A stretch of 33,941 nt of DNA, taken from assembly GCA_902801795.1 (NCBI GenBank), contig CADCJQ010000006.1, forward strand, positions 1-33,941, written 5' to 3'. Position numbers and translations under genes: made by a program. Positions 9,746 through 17,988 of the stretch are shown here, one piece after another. The DNA comes from an uncultured Erysipelotrichaceae bacterium (GTDB taxonomy: Bacteria; Bacillota_I; Bacilli_A; RF39; UBA660). Each line of letters begins with the position of its first letter. Positions within the stretch are counted from its first letter, which is position 1. The notes under the pieces are model-generated. The model was not told the DNA's origin, searched no databases, and worked only from the letters and a program-made list of their open reading frames with translations.

Positions 9746-10406
9746 CTTTATTTGTAATTGTAACAGTATGTTTACTATTACCACGATAATGTCCATCAAT
9801 AAAATCATTTTCATCTTTATAAGTAAAGACTGTTAATGAAATAGGGGAAGTAATATCTTTGGCTTTTTGATATAAGAAGATTTTAATTGTAGAATAGATA
9901 GTATCATCTTTTAAATCTTCCATTGATAAGTGAGTATATCGTCCTTTAGCATGAACACCATCATATAGATAAGCATAAATATATGGACCTGCTTTATAAG
10001 CATTAGATGGGTCAAGTAAAAGATTTTCAATTTTTTCACCATTTGCTTCAAATTCAATATAAAAACCAATTTTATAACCACTAATATCTTCTTCATACAT
10101 ATCATAATATTTTTTCCAATTATTTTTAAGATTTGTTCCCCCTAAATCGGGTATATTGGTAAAAACAACTTCTAAAGCACATAAATCTTTGCTATCTTTA
10201 AAAGAAACATCAACGTTATCAATTAATTTACCATAGTTATATAAACCAACTTTAATAGGATTAGTATCAACATACTTTGGTGGTTCCGGTTCTTTTATTT
10301 CTTCTTGATAATTAACTCCTTTTTCTTTTATTTCTTCTTTTTCAAGATTTTTTTCTTCACATCCGACTAACAAAAATACACATAAGATCATTAATAATTT
10401 TTTCAT
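9738..10406 (-). CDS. Predicted lipoprotein of unknown function
   Basis: The N-terminus MKKLLMILCVFLLVGC is a lipoprotein signal peptide with lipobox L-V-G-C16. A charged Glu/Lys linker and a Pro-containing stretch (KEPEPPKYVDTNPI) follow, so the folded part (about residues 50-222) stands off the membrane. That part looks beta-rich, with Tyr/Gly segments such as AGPYIYAYLYDGVHA; no catalytic motif is recognised. The start is set at 10406 because GAGGTGAAC sits just before this Met and the lipobox then lies at the normal distance; an in-frame ATG 21 bases further upstream would place charged residues before the signal. It has its own promoter, divergent from the GT4 gene and convergent with the flippase. 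Function is not recognised. Confidence 0.85.
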   Translation of the reverse strand: MKKLLMILCVFLLVGCEEKNLEKEEIKEKGVNYQEEIKEPEPPKYVDTNPIKVGLYNYGKLIDNVDVSFKDSKDLCALEVVFTNIPDLGGTNLKNNWKKYYDMYEEDISGYKIGFYIEFEANGEKIENLLLDPSNAYKAGPYIYAYLYDGVHAKGRYTHLSMEDLKDDTIYSTIKIFLYQKAKDITSPISLTVFTYKDENDFIDGHYRGNSKHTVTITNKEK

Positions 10407-10425
10407 GTTCACCTCATACTTTTTC

Positions 10426-10454
10426 ATTATAAAATATTTTTTTTATGAATGCAA
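10426..10454 (-). promoter_or_regulatory. Promoter of the lipoprotein gene
   Basis: Read on the minus strand: TTGCAT (10454-10449), 17 bases, then a perfect TATAAT (10431-10426), located 20 bases before the ATG at 10406. Confidence 0.75.
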
Positions 10455-10465
10455 GTGTTGTTTAG

Positions 10466-10477
10466 TTAACATGTTAA
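10466..10477. promoter_or_regulatory. Palindromic candidate operator between divergent promoters
   Basis: TTAACATGTTAA is a perfect 12-base palindrome placed 3 bases upstream of the -35 box of the plus-strand promoter and 12 bases upstream of the minus-strand -35 box. A TTTAGTTAAC decamer occurs at its left (10461-10470) and again at 10508-10517, overlapping the last base of the plus-strand -10. The placement suits a regulator acting on both genes; no regulator gene is adjacent. Confidence 0.4.
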
Positions 10478-10479
10478 TC

Positions 10480-10508
10480 TAGACATTAATACATTTTTTT
10501 GATACAAT
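10480..10508 (+). promoter_or_regulatory. Promoter of the GT4 gene
   Basis: TAGACA (10480-10485), 17 bases, then TACAAT (10503-10508), 33 bases before the ATG at 10542. Confidence 0.6.
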
Positions 10509-10541
10509 TTAGTTAACTTTAAAAATAATGTAGGTGGTAAG

Positions 10542-11705
10542 ATGGTTAATAAAAAAAATGTTTTGTTTGTTGTTGATGAAAGAAGAATGGGAGGAGTATC
10601 TATTTTACTTTCAGATATTTTACATAAAATTAATCTTGATAAATATAATGTTGATGTTTTAGTATTACATGATGATGGTGATTATTTGGAGGATTTGCCT
10701 AAAAGTGTTAATGTTTTCTTTGGTACTAAATTTTTTATGTCGGTTGATTATACTATTTCAGAAGTCTTAAAAAGTATGAATATAAAAAGAATATTAGCAA
10801 AAGTAAGATTAGTTTTATTAATGAAAACCAAAAGAATAGGTAAAAGAATTATTAAAGAGAGAAAGAAAATCTTAAAAAAACAATATGATGTTGAAATTAC
10901 TTTTAAAGATGGCTTTTGTGCTTTGTTTACAGCCTATGGAGATAGTATAAAAAAATATCATTGGTTACATGCGGATTATCGTCTTTTTGATTCAACTAGT
11001 AAATATCATAACTTATTTCAGGAAATATATCCTCGTTTTGATAAAATAATTGGGATATCTAATGGAATATTAGAACACTTTCAAGAAAAATATCAAGTTG
11101 ATAAAACAGATGTTATATATAATTTAATTGATGTTGATAAAGTTATTAAGAAAAGTAATGAACAGAAAATTACTTTTTCTAAAGATGAAATTAACTTAGT
11201 AGCTGTAGGAAGATTACATCCGGTAAAAGGATATGATAGATTAATTGAAGTTTTTCATCGACTTGATTTGAATGGTAAACTAAATAATGTTAAAATGCGT
11301 ATAATTGGTGATGGACCAATGATGGAATTATTAAAGAATAAAATAAAAGAATATCATTTAGAAGATAAAATTTTACTTTTAGGAAGAATGAGTAATCCTT
11401 ACCCTTATTTAAAGGCTTCAGATATGTTTATTATGTGTTCAACTAGTGAAGGATATCCTTTAGTATTAATTGAGTCATTAATATTGCATGTTCCAATTTT
11501 TTCTTTAAGACTTGCAAGTATTGATGAAATAATGAAAGAAGGTTATGGATTAATATATGAAAATGATGAAGAAAACTTATATCGTGGTCTTTTAGAGGTT
11601 ATTAATAATAAAAAACAAATAGAAAAATATAAAGAAAATTTAAAAGATTATAATTATGATACTAAAAAAATTATTAATCAAATTGAAAAATTATTGGATG
11701 AATAA
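10542..11705 (+). CDS. Family 4 glycosyltransferase (GT-B fold)
   Basis: This should be a cytoplasmic or membrane-associated retaining transferase that adds a sugar in cell-surface glycan synthesis. The N-terminal Rossmann half carries RRMGGVSILLSDIL, the usual glycine-containing acceptor-side loop. The C-terminal half shows AVGRLHPVKGYDRLIEVF and then the E-x7-E donor-binding motif in CSTSEGYPLVLIESL. A basic segment (about residues 80-115, rich in Lys/Arg) may bind the membrane surface. Length (387 aa) is normal. GTAGGTGG supplies the ribosome binding site. It is transcribed alone from a promoter divergent to the lipoprotein gene. Substrate cannot be determined. Confidence 0.9.
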   Translation: MVNKKNVLFVVDERRMGGVSILLSDILHKINLDKYNVDVLVLHDDGDYLEDLPKSVNVFFGTKFFMSVDYTISEVLKSMNIKRILAKVRLVLLMKTKRIGKRIIKERKKILKKQYDVEITFKDGFCALFTAYGDSIKKYHWLHADYRLFDSTSKYHNLFQEIYPRFDKIIGISNGILEHFQEKYQVDKTDVIYNLIDVDKVIKKSNEQKITFSKDEINLVAVGRLHPVKGYDRLIEVFHRLDLNGKLNNVKMRIIGDGPMMELLKNKIKEYHLEDKILLLGRMSNPYPYLKASDMFIMCSTSEGYPLVLIESLILHVPIFSLRLASIDEIMKEGYGLIYENDEENLYRGLLEVINNKKQIEKYKENLKDYNYDTKKIINQIEKLLDE

Positions 11706-11717
11706 AATAGTTATTTG

Positions 11718-11749
11718 TTGAAAAGATAATAAGTTTGTGTTAATATAAT
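11718..11749 (+). promoter_or_regulatory. Probable promoter of the two exported-protein genes
   Basis: TTGAAA (11718-11723), 17 bases, then TAATAT (11741-11746). An overlapping TATAAT at 11744-11749 has a 20-base spacer. No clear terminator separates it from the upstream gene. Confidence 0.45.
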
Positions 11750-11769
11750 ATTAGTAAAAGGTAGGATTT

Positions 11770-13089
11770 ATGAAAAAAAGATATGTTTTTATTTCAATAA
11801 TGATTGTTAGTATTTCTTTTGCCTTAATCGCTCTTTTAATAAATGTTTTTGATAATAAAGATGAAAGAACGGATATTGTTCATAATAATACAGGAAAAAG
11901 CATTGAAAGTATTGAGTACTATTTATATGAAAAGTGTGATGAGAAAAAAGAAAAGAAATATATTAAAATGGATTACTTTATGATTAATGATTATTTCTTA
12001 TTAAATGATGAATTTGTTGATATTGTAGATTATATTAATGATAATAATTATTTATTAAAAAATAATCGTTGTAAAGTAAAGGATAATTGTCAAAATACTG
12101 ATGTTAAAAAAATAGTTATTAATATTGATGAAGATAATTTATTTGTATTAAATAATATGTGTCATGATGATAATGTAAATAAATTTATAGATGGTTTAGA
12201 AAAAAAATTAAATGATATCTTAAAAATAAAAGAACAAGAATTAAAAGAGTTAAATAAAACGGTATCTCTTGATATGTATCTTGCACGTAATATTGTAAGC
12301 GTTGAGTATGAAAATAAATTCCCTTGGGTATTTGATAATGATGTTTCTGGAATCTCTTTGAATATTCAAAATGGATTAGCTAACTTTAATAATGATTCAA
12401 AGTACTATAGTTTATATAAAGAAAGTTATGAAGTTGATAATAATAATTGGAGTAGTTTATTAAATTATTTAGAAAAAAATATAAAAAATATAAGTAATCC
12501 TAAGTTTGCAAATTGTTTAGATGGTGGTGAAAGTTCGGTTATTATTACATTAAACAATAAAGAATCATATACAATAAATGCCTATTGTGGTGGAGATGAG
12601 ACATTTAAACAATTATATAATGAAATTGATAAGGCCGTTGGTGTTGGAAAAATAAAAGAATATGAAGAAAATGTTCGAAATTATGATATGGCTAAAGATG
12701 CTATTAATAGTCCTATTGATACTGTTACTATTATAGAAGAACCTGGACAAAATGAATTAGGATTTATAATTAATAAAACGTCTATTACTTTTTATCAAAA
12801 AAAATATGATGAAAATAATAAAGTAAAAAGTAATGTGACAAAAAGTTTTGATATTACATTAGAGCAATGGGAAAAAATTAATAAATATTTGAATGATTCC
12901 TTTGTGAAAAATAATAAAGAAATGTTAGATAAAACAATTGTTGTAAAAAGAGAAAATGGTATAGAGTATCCAAGTGATATATATAATAAATTTTATAGTT
13001 TGAATACTTATAATGAAATTATTAAAATAATTGGTGAAAAAACATTTGATAATTATAACAAAATGTTTATTGATGAAATAACTAAATAA
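11770..13089 (+). CDS. Membrane-anchored exported protein with three repeats of an unknown domain
   Basis: A single hydrophobic helix at residues 5-26 follows a basic start (MKKRY), so the remaining ~410 residues should be outside the cell. There is no lipobox and no cell-wall sorting signal. Comparing the protein with itself shows about three related units (near 45-155, 190-300 and 335-425). Each has a beta-type stretch with many Tyr/Asp, a helix containing a Trp/Tyr and Leu, then a hairpin and a final helix. Units 1 and 2 each have a Cys pair exactly 24 residues apart (C107/C131 and C249/C273) in matching positions, likely a disulfide or metal pair; unit 3 lacks it. The gene lies 34 bases before another anchored surface protein and is probably cotranscribed. 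The family is not recognised. Confidence 0.75.
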   Translation: MKKRYVFISIMIVSISFALIALLINVFDNKDERTDIVHNNTGKSIESIEYYLYEKCDEKKEKKYIKMDYFMINDYFLLNDEFVDIVDYINDNNYLLKNNRCKVKDNCQNTDVKKIVINIDEDNLFVLNNMCHDDNVNKFIDGLEKKLNDILKIKEQELKELNKTVSLDMYLARNIVSVEYENKFPWVFDNDVSGISLNIQNGLANFNNDSKYYSLYKESYEVDNNNWSSLLNYLEKNIKNISNPKFANCLDGGESSVIITLNNKESYTINAYCGGDETFKQLYNEIDKAVGVGKIKEYEENVRNYDMAKDAINSPIDTVTIIEEPGQNELGFIINKTSITFYQKKYDENNKVKSNVTKSFDITLEQWEKINKYLNDSFVKNNKEMLDKTIVVKRENGIEYPSDIYNKFYSLNTYNEIIKIIGEKTFDNYNKMFIDEITK

Positions 13090-13123
13090 TTGAAGAAATT
13101 TTTGTATAAGGTAGGTAGATGTT

Positions 13124-15808
13124 ATGAAAGAAGAAAAAGAGGTTGTTGAGAAGGTAGAAAATAATACAAATAATAATTTGCAAAAGAGAAATAGGTTATG
13201 TATTGTAATAGGTATTGTTATAATCATTATAATAATTTTATTGCTATTACATAGTTGTGGTAATGGTAAAAGATATAAGATAAAATTACATTATGGTAAT
13301 GAATTAGTGGAAGTAGATAAAGATTTTGACTTATCTAAATTAGATGTAGATGGAGGGGAAGTAACTTTCTTAGTTGATAGCAATGGTCATATTGTTGATC
13401 CTAATGGTAAGTTAGATCCAGATAAGGAATATAGTGCTCATGTTGTTCCTAATGGTAAACAAAAAGTAAAAGTAACCTATAAAACCGATAATTCTAGTTT
13501 AGTAGTTGAATATCAAAAAGGAGCTGGTTTATTATTTCCAGAAGATCCTATTAAAAAAGGACATGTCTTTATAGGATGGAAAGATGAAAGTATTGATGAT
13601 TATCCAATTTATATGATGCCAGTTGAACATGATATGGTACTAGTTGCAGTATTTGAAAAGAGTGTAGCAGAAGGGGGAAAATGTAGTTTAAATTGTGATA
13701 CCAATAATGATGGTAAATGTGATGTAAATTGTGATAAAAATGGTGATGGAAAGCCAGATACCAATATTGATACTGATGGTGATGGAAAGCCAGATTTAAA
13801 TGTTGATAAAGATAATGATAACAAATGTGATGTAAATTGTGATATCAATAAAGATGGTAAACCGGATACCAACATTGATAGTGATGGTGATGGAAGTCCA
13901 GATACCAATATTGATATTGATGGCGATGGCAAACCAGATACTAATATTGATACTAATGGTGATGGTAAATGCGATAAGGATTGTAAAGAATATATATTTA
14001 ATGATACATTTCAAGATGAACTATATTTTGATTGTGAAGAGATTGAAATGGGTAATGTAATTGTTTACTTTTCGTTAAATAAAGAAGATGAATTCCTATC
14101 TTCAAAATTTAATGGAAAAGAAGCTAAACCAGATGGTTTTGATAGCTGGGGTTGGCCATATTGGAATTTAGATAAATATATTGAAGCAGGTAAAAATATT
14201 GAAGTTATAATATCCTTTATTAAGACTGATATGACTGGGCAAAAATATTTTATAACACATCATGTGACTTTAGTATTTGAAAAAAATTGTGATAAGAAAG
14301 ATAATACTGAAAAAGAAAATGATGATATACCATCAACCGATGGAAATGTTTTAGAATTAAATTATAATTGTGATACACCACATGGTGTTAAACTTTATTG
14401 GGAAAAAGATAGAATTCAAAGTGTAACAATAGACGGAAAAAAAGCCAATCCTGCAAAGTATAATGAAAAAAATTATCCAACATATGATTTGAGAGAATAT
14501 AAAGGCTCAGGAAAGACAATATACTTAAATGCTAAAGTAACAGATTATGAAAATAAAGATTATGAATTTACTGTTAAATTAGTATTTAGTAATGATTGTG
14601 ATGAACCAAAACAAGAATCACCAGTTAAGACATATACAATAACTTTTGACGCAAATGGAGGAAAAGTAAGTCCTACAAGCAAAACGGTAAAATCCGGTGA
14701 TAAATTGGGAACTTTACCTACTCCAACAAGAAGTGGATATACCTTTGATGGATGGTATATTCAAAGTGGCGCTTATGTTACCGCTAATACCGAGATATAT
14801 TCTGATGGAACAATTTATGCTCATTGGAAGAAAAAAGAAACTCAAGCACCAGTTAAGACATATACATTAACATATAATGCAAATGGTGGAAGTGTAAGTC
14901 CAACAAGTAAAACATTAAACGAAGGAGCTGCTTATGGAAATCTTCCAACACCAACAAGAAGTGGTTATACCTTTGATGGATGGTATACTAATGCTGATGG
15001 TGGTAGTAAAGTAGGTGCAAATACAACAATTAAAGGCAATACAACAATTTATGCACATTGGACAAAGAATGACACGCCAACTCCGGTTAAGACATATACA
15101 TTAACATATAATGCTAATGGAGGAAATGTAAGTCCAACAAGTAAAACATTAAATGAGGGAGCAAGTTATGGAGAGCTTCCAACACCAACAAGAAATGGCT
15201 ATACTTTTGATGGCTGGTTTACAGAATTAACCGGTGGAAATAAAGTTTCAGCAAATACAACAATAAATGGTAACGCCACAATTTATGCGCATTGGATAGA
15301 AATACCACAACAAGATAATGGAACAATTTCATTAACGGCTAGAAGTACATGCTTAATTAAAGGACAAACAACCGCAGTTATCGCAAATGTCAATAATGCC
15401 ATTGATTCTAATGTTGATTGGCTAGCTGATTCTTGTTTATCAGTATCAAGCCAAGGTACTACAGCAACAGTTAGTGGTAATAATTGTGGTGCTCATCCAA
15501 CAATAACGGGAAGACTTCATAATGGTGCCAAAGACACTGTAACCTTTAATTATGAAGATACCTTAACATTTACAGTAACTGATACAAGAGGAAATAGAGT
15601 ATCTCCAGATAATGGAGTATATTATGGAAATGATTTAACCATTACAACAAATATTCCTGCATATATAAAAGGAAGAGGTATATTAGGTGATGAATCAAAG
15701 TTAAGATCTTCAGTAACTACGAATGGTGCAACAGATGCAAATATAACTATAACAACGAATTGTGGACAACAACCCAAAACAATAAAAATTAGTCCAATAA
15801 TCAATTAA
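13124..15808 (+). CDS. Large membrane-anchored surface protein with Asp-rich Ca-type repeats and InlB/Listeria-Bacteroides repeats
   Basis: An N-terminal helix (residues 25-43, a run of Ile/Val/Leu) anchors the 894-aa protein, with the bulk outside. In order: an InlB-like repeat near 115-178 (GHVFIGW); an Asp/Gly repeat region at 187-287 of the form DTNxDGDGKPD and DxNxDGKCDxNCD, resembling thrombospondin type-3 or dockerin calcium loops; two related ~95-residue domains (about 292-392 and 404-498), each with two Cys and ending LVF-x3-CD; three consecutive Listeria-Bacteroides (List_Bact_rpt) repeats from about 503 to 725 with Y-x-[19 protein letters not shown] and IYAHW; and a Cys-containing Ig-like C-terminus. 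There is no LPXTG. An adhesin or matrix-binding role is inferred from the repeats. AGGTAGG precedes the start. Confidence 0.85.
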   Translation: MKEEKEVVEKVENNTNNNLQKRNRLCIVIGIVIIIIIILLLLHSCGNGKRYKIKLHYGNELVEVDKDFDLSKLDVDGGEVTFLVDSNGHIVDPNGKLDPDKEYSAHVVPNGKQKVKVTYKTDNSSLVVEYQKGAGLLFPEDPIKKGHVFIGWKDESIDDYPIYMMPVEHDMVLVAVFEKSVAEGGKCSLNCDTNNDGKCDVNCDKNGDGKPDTNIDTDGDGKPDLNVDKDNDNKCDVNCDINKDGKPDTNIDSDGDGSPDTNIDIDGDGKPDTNIDTNGDGKCDKDCKEYIFNDTFQDELYFDCEEIEMGNVIVYFSLNKEDEFLSSKFNGKEAKPDGFDSWGWPYWNLDKYIEAGKNIEVIISFIKTDMTGQKYFITHHVTLVFEKNCDKKDNTEKENDDIPSTDGNVLELNYNCDTPHGVKLYWEKDRIQSVTIDGKKANPAKYNEKNYPTYDLREYKGSGKTIYLNAKVTDYENKDYEFTVKLVFSNDCDEPKQESPVKTYTITFDANGGKVSPTSKTVKSGDKLGTLPTPTRSGYTFDGWYIQSGAYVTANTEIYSDGTIYAHWKKKETQAPVKTYTLTYNANGGSVSPTSKTLNEGAAYGNLPTPTRSGYTFDGWYTNADGGSKVGANTTIKGNTTIYAHWTKNDTPTPVKTYTLTYNANGGNVSPTSKTLNEGASYGELPTPTRNGYTFDGWFTELTGGNKVSANTTINGNATIYAHWIEIPQQDNGTISLTARSTCLIKGQTTAVIANVNNAIDSNVDWLADSCLSVSSQGTTATVSGNNCGAHPTITGRLHNGAKDTVTFNYEDTLTFTVTDTRGNRVSPDNGVYYGNDLTITTNIPAYIKGRGILGDESKLRSSVTTNGATDANITITTNCGQQPKTIKISPIIN
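13682..13984 (+). repeat. In-frame Asp/Asn/Gly repeat tract (Ca-loop type)
   Basis: The coding sequence repeats variants of 'GAT-ACC-AAT-ATT-GAT-x-x-GGT-GAT-GG' about eight times, giving [13 protein letters not shown]-like units; two to three units carry Cys (GKCDVNCD). It lies wholly inside the surface-protein gene. Confidence 0.8.
14630..15297 (+). repeat. Three tandem Listeria-Bacteroides repeat units
   Basis: Three copies of about 70-75 codons each encode KTYT-x-T-x-ANGG ... LPTPTR-x-GYTFDGW ... IYAHW. Copies 2 and 3 are very similar also at DNA level (for example CATATACATTAACATATAA in both), which suggests recent duplication. Confidence 0.85.
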
Positions 15809-15833
15809 GACTCAATATTTGGGTCTTTTTTTT
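15807..15833 (+). terminator. Rho-independent terminator
   Basis: AAGACTC (15807-15813) pairs with GGGTCTT (15821-15827), one G-U pair, followed by a run of T to 15833. It starts at the stop codon of the surface-protein gene. Confidence 0.8.
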
Positions 15834-15869
15834 AACATCATAAAAAAGAATATATTTATTTATGTAGTA

Positions 15870-15898
15870 TTTAAATAATTAAATTTTTTTGATATAAT
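15870..15898 (+). promoter_or_regulatory. Promoter of the YgjV-like gene
   Basis: A perfect -10 TATAAT (15893-15898) with a weak -35 TTTAAA (15870-15875) at 17-base spacing, 39 bases before the ATG. Confidence 0.5.
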
Positions 15899-15937
15899 TA
15901 ATTAGTAAATATTGTGTGTAATAAAAGAGGTGAAATT

Positions 15938-16438
15938 ATGTCATTAATAATTGGTAATATAATAGCTTTAATTGCATCAGTTTTAATGGTTTTCTCAGGA
16001 ATTATTAAAAAGAAGAAAGGTGTAATATATGTCCAATCTTTACAGATTGGTTTGTTTGTTATTAGTAATTTAGTTTTAAATGGAATATCAGGTGCTATAA
16101 TAAATGCTATTAGTCTTGTTCGCAATATATTATGTTATAAAGATAAACTTGGTTTTAAAGAAAAAATAATAATAACAATTGTTTCTACAGTGCTTACTAT
16201 ATATTTTAATAATCTTGGTTTAATTGGCTTTTTACCGTTAATAAGTACTGTTACATATTTGTGGCTAATGACGATTAAGAATATTATAAAATTTAAAATG
16301 TTAATTATCTTTACAATTATCTTATGGTGTATATATGATTTTACTATACAATCATATACAGCATTTGCATTTGATATCTTAACAATATTAACAAATATTA
16401 TTTCAATAATAAGGATTAATAAAGTTAATATAAAATGA
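15938..16438 (+). CDS. YgjV-like small integral membrane protein
   Basis: This 166-aa protein has about five or six hydrophobic helices separated by short basic loops. The pattern G-N-x-I-A-L-I-A ... SG-I-x-K-KKGVIYVQSLQIGLFVISNLVLNG-x-SG-A ... N-I-x-SLVRN fits the Imp-YgjV/YgjV family of uncharacterised bacterial inner-membrane proteins. No catalytic residues are apparent. The start is set at 15938 because GAGGTG (15927-15932) lies 5 bases upstream; a GTG at 15914 would put the ribosome binding site inside the gene. It appears to be monocistronic. Function is unknown in the family. Confidence 0.65.
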   Translation: MSLIIGNIIALIASVLMVFSGIIKKKKGVIYVQSLQIGLFVISNLVLNGISGAIINAISLVRNILCYKDKLGFKEKIIITIVSTVLTIYFNNLGLIGFLPLISTVTYLWLMTIKNIIKFKMLIIFTIILWCIYDFTIQSYTAFAFDILTILTNIISIIRINKVNIK

Positions 16439-16472
16439 TGAACGAGAAATTATAAATTAGATAGGGAGTTAA

Positions 16473-16610
16473 AGAAAGGTAAAAAATACTTATGATGAAT
16501 CAGACAATGCAACTATGGAATTATATTGGATAGATGTAAACAAATCTTTAAAAAAATATAAAGGTATATATTGTCAATATATTTCAAAAGCAAAAACACA
16601 ATTCATGTAG
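16473..16610 (+). pseudogene. Possible gene remnant or 31-codon small orf
   Basis: Between the YgjV-like gene and the nuclease gene, one frame is open for 45 codons after a TAA. It encodes a protein-like string (ATMELYWIDVNKS, then YKGIYCQYISKA). The only in-frame ATG near its start is at 16515, without a ribosome binding site. A competing 13-codon orf starts at 16494 in another frame. It looks like the tail of a decayed gene. No homology is recognised. Confidence 0.25.
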
Positions 16611-16630
16611 TATAATAGATTTATAGGAGG
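16611..16630 (+). promoter_or_regulatory. -10 box and strong ribosome binding site of the HNH nuclease gene
   Basis: TATAAT at 16611-16616 without a convincing -35, then AGGAGG at 16625-16630, 4 bases before the ATG. The transcript leader would be very short. Confidence 0.45.
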
Positions 16631-16634
16631 ACCT

Positions 16635-17498
16635 ATGAAAGAAAATAAAGAATATCATTTTTTTACAGCAAGTACAGCTAATTATCATGATAATAATTTT
16701 CAAGAATTAATTGATGAAGAAAAAAATAACGGTAATGTTTATTGGCATATTAATATTGGTACAAAAGGATATCACAAAGTTAAAGAAGGAGATATATGTT
16801 ATATATATTATTCTAATTTACCAGATCAAAGTAGTAGAATTTTTTTCGTAGGTAATGTAATTGCTTCTGATTATGATGGTAAAACAGATACTATAAATAA
16901 AAAATCTATTTTTAAAAATGCGGCAAAACATGAAAAGTATGTTGTATTAAATTTAAAGTGTATTGCTTTTGATAATCCAAATAGATTTTCTTTAAATAAC
17001 TTAAGATATAAATATAATTTAATACCTGTAAAAGGACAATTTAGTTATTTACATGTAGATAAAGAAAAACATAAAGAATTAATTTTTGATATTGATAAAA
17101 CACTAAACGAAGGATATAAAAGATTAAGTACAATCCATAATTTATTTAATGATAAATTTTGTATCTGTATGTTTAAAGATATCTTTAAATGTCAAACATT
17201 CCAAGAAGAAAATGGTTTTAATTATATCGAGAGACATCATTTGGTAGAAAGAAATTTAATAAAGAAAAATAAAGATAATGAAAAAATAGAAGAATTAATA
17301 AATAATAAAGAGAATCGCTTTCTATTATGTCCAACTTGTCATAGAAGAATACATCATGCAACCATTGAAGAAAAAAAATATATGATTAAGTATTTATATA
17401 ATCAAAGAAAGAAATTTTATGATAATAATTTTAATGAATTAAAAGATAATAAAGATACATTAGAATGGTTATATGATATGTATAATGTTGTAAAATAA
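16635..17498 (+). CDS. PUA/EVE-like domain plus HNH endonuclease; candidate modification-dependent restriction enzyme
   Basis: The C-terminal part (about 176-245) is an HNH nuclease: C186 region, YIERHHLVER with H201/H202, N227, and LLCPTCHRRIHH with zinc Cys C232/C235 and H236/H240. The N-terminal ~145 residues open YHFFTASTANYH and contain VYWHINIGTKGYHKVKEGDICYIYYS followed by a strand FFVGNVIASDYDG. This W...GD-x-(V/I)-x-x-Y...G-x-V pattern is what EVE/PUA-fold readers of modified bases show. EVE-HNH fusions (for example VcaM4I) are known type IV restriction enzymes cutting DNA with modified cytosine. No methyltransferase gene is next to it, which fits type IV. The nuclease call is firm; the reader-domain call is moderate, and the target is inferred. 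Confidence 0.75.
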   Translation: MKENKEYHFFTASTANYHDNNFQELIDEEKNNGNVYWHINIGTKGYHKVKEGDICYIYYSNLPDQSSRIFFVGNVIASDYDGKTDTINKKSIFKNAAKHEKYVVLNLKCIAFDNPNRFSLNNLRYKYNLIPVKGQFSYLHVDKEKHKELIFDIDKTLNEGYKRLSTIHNLFNDKFCICMFKDIFKCQTFQEENGFNYIERHHLVERNLIKKNKDNEKIEELINNKENRFLLCPTCHRRIHHATIEEKKYMIKYLYNQRKKFYDNNFNELKDNKDTLEWLYDMYNVVK

Positions 17499-17581
17499 AA
17501 AAATGAATAAAGTAGGTTGATTATATATTAGGTAATTCATAGTATAGTAATCTTGCGATGTAATTAAAATATAGAAAAGTA

Positions 17582-17590
17582 TGTTATAAT
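17582..17590 (+). promoter_or_regulatory. Extended -10 promoter of the TfoX-N gene
   Basis: TG-T-TATAAT at 17582-17590 is an extended -10 with no clear -35. AGGAG (17598-17602) follows, 8 bases before the ATG. Confidence 0.5.
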
Positions 17591-17610
17591 TAATTATAGG
17601 AGTTGATAGA

Positions 17611-17904
17611 ATGGCTACTACAAAAGATTATAGAGATTTTATTTTAGAACAATTAAACTTATTAGATAATATAACTTGTAAGTCTATGATGGGAGAATAC
17701 TTACTTTATTATAATGGGATATTATTTGGTGGCATTTATGATGATAGATTACTTGTTAAAATAGTTGATAGTAATAAAAAATATAATATGCAAGAATCTA
17801 TTCCTTATGAAAGGGCAAAACCAATGTATTTAGTAGATGATGTAGATGATCAAGAAGTATTAAGAAATATAGTATTAGATACATGCAAAGATTTAAAGAA
17901 GTAA
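17611..17904 (+). CDS. TfoX/Sxy N-terminal domain protein
   Basis: The 97-aa protein consists of a single TfoX N-terminal domain. CKSMMGEYLLYYNGILFGGI followed by YDDRLLVKIVD is the family's core (M-x-G-x-Y-x-x-Y...G-x-x-F-x-x-I...L-x-x-K), and the end includes the Y-x-V-D-D-x-x-D stretch before a last helix. In gammaproteobacteria TfoX/Sxy activates competence genes. Stand-alone N-domains in Bacillota are common and have no proven role, so a competence function should not be assumed. It has its own promoter and is followed 84 bases later by a DUF3795-like gene. Confidence 0.8.
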   Translation: MATTKDYRDFILEQLNLLDNITCKSMMGEYLLYYNGILFGGIYDDRLLVKIVDSNKKYNMQESIPYERAKPMYLVDDVDDQEVLRNIVLDTCKDLKK

Positions 17905-17941
17905 AATAATCATATGCATATATTTTAATTATATTCAAGTC

Positions 17942-17970
17942 TTGTAAAAGTTTATATAATGGTGTATTAA
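17942..17970 (+). promoter_or_regulatory. Possible promoter of the DUF3795-like gene
   Basis: TTGTAA (17942-17947), 17 bases, TATTAA (17965-17970), 18 bases before the ATG. A TATAAT at 17955-17960 lacks a -35 at proper spacing. Confidence 0.35.
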
Positions 17971-17988
17971 ATATATGGAGGTAGTAGT

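Noticed and set aside
13609-14060. Several overlapping orfs on both strands across the Asp repeat region of the surface protein
   Set aside because: They mirror the repeated codons of the real gene and show repetitive Ile/Ser/Pro strings with no start signals.
17611-17904. Competence regulator call for the TfoX-N protein
   Set aside because: Only the N-terminal domain is present and no competence genes are nearby, so a role in competence is not supported.
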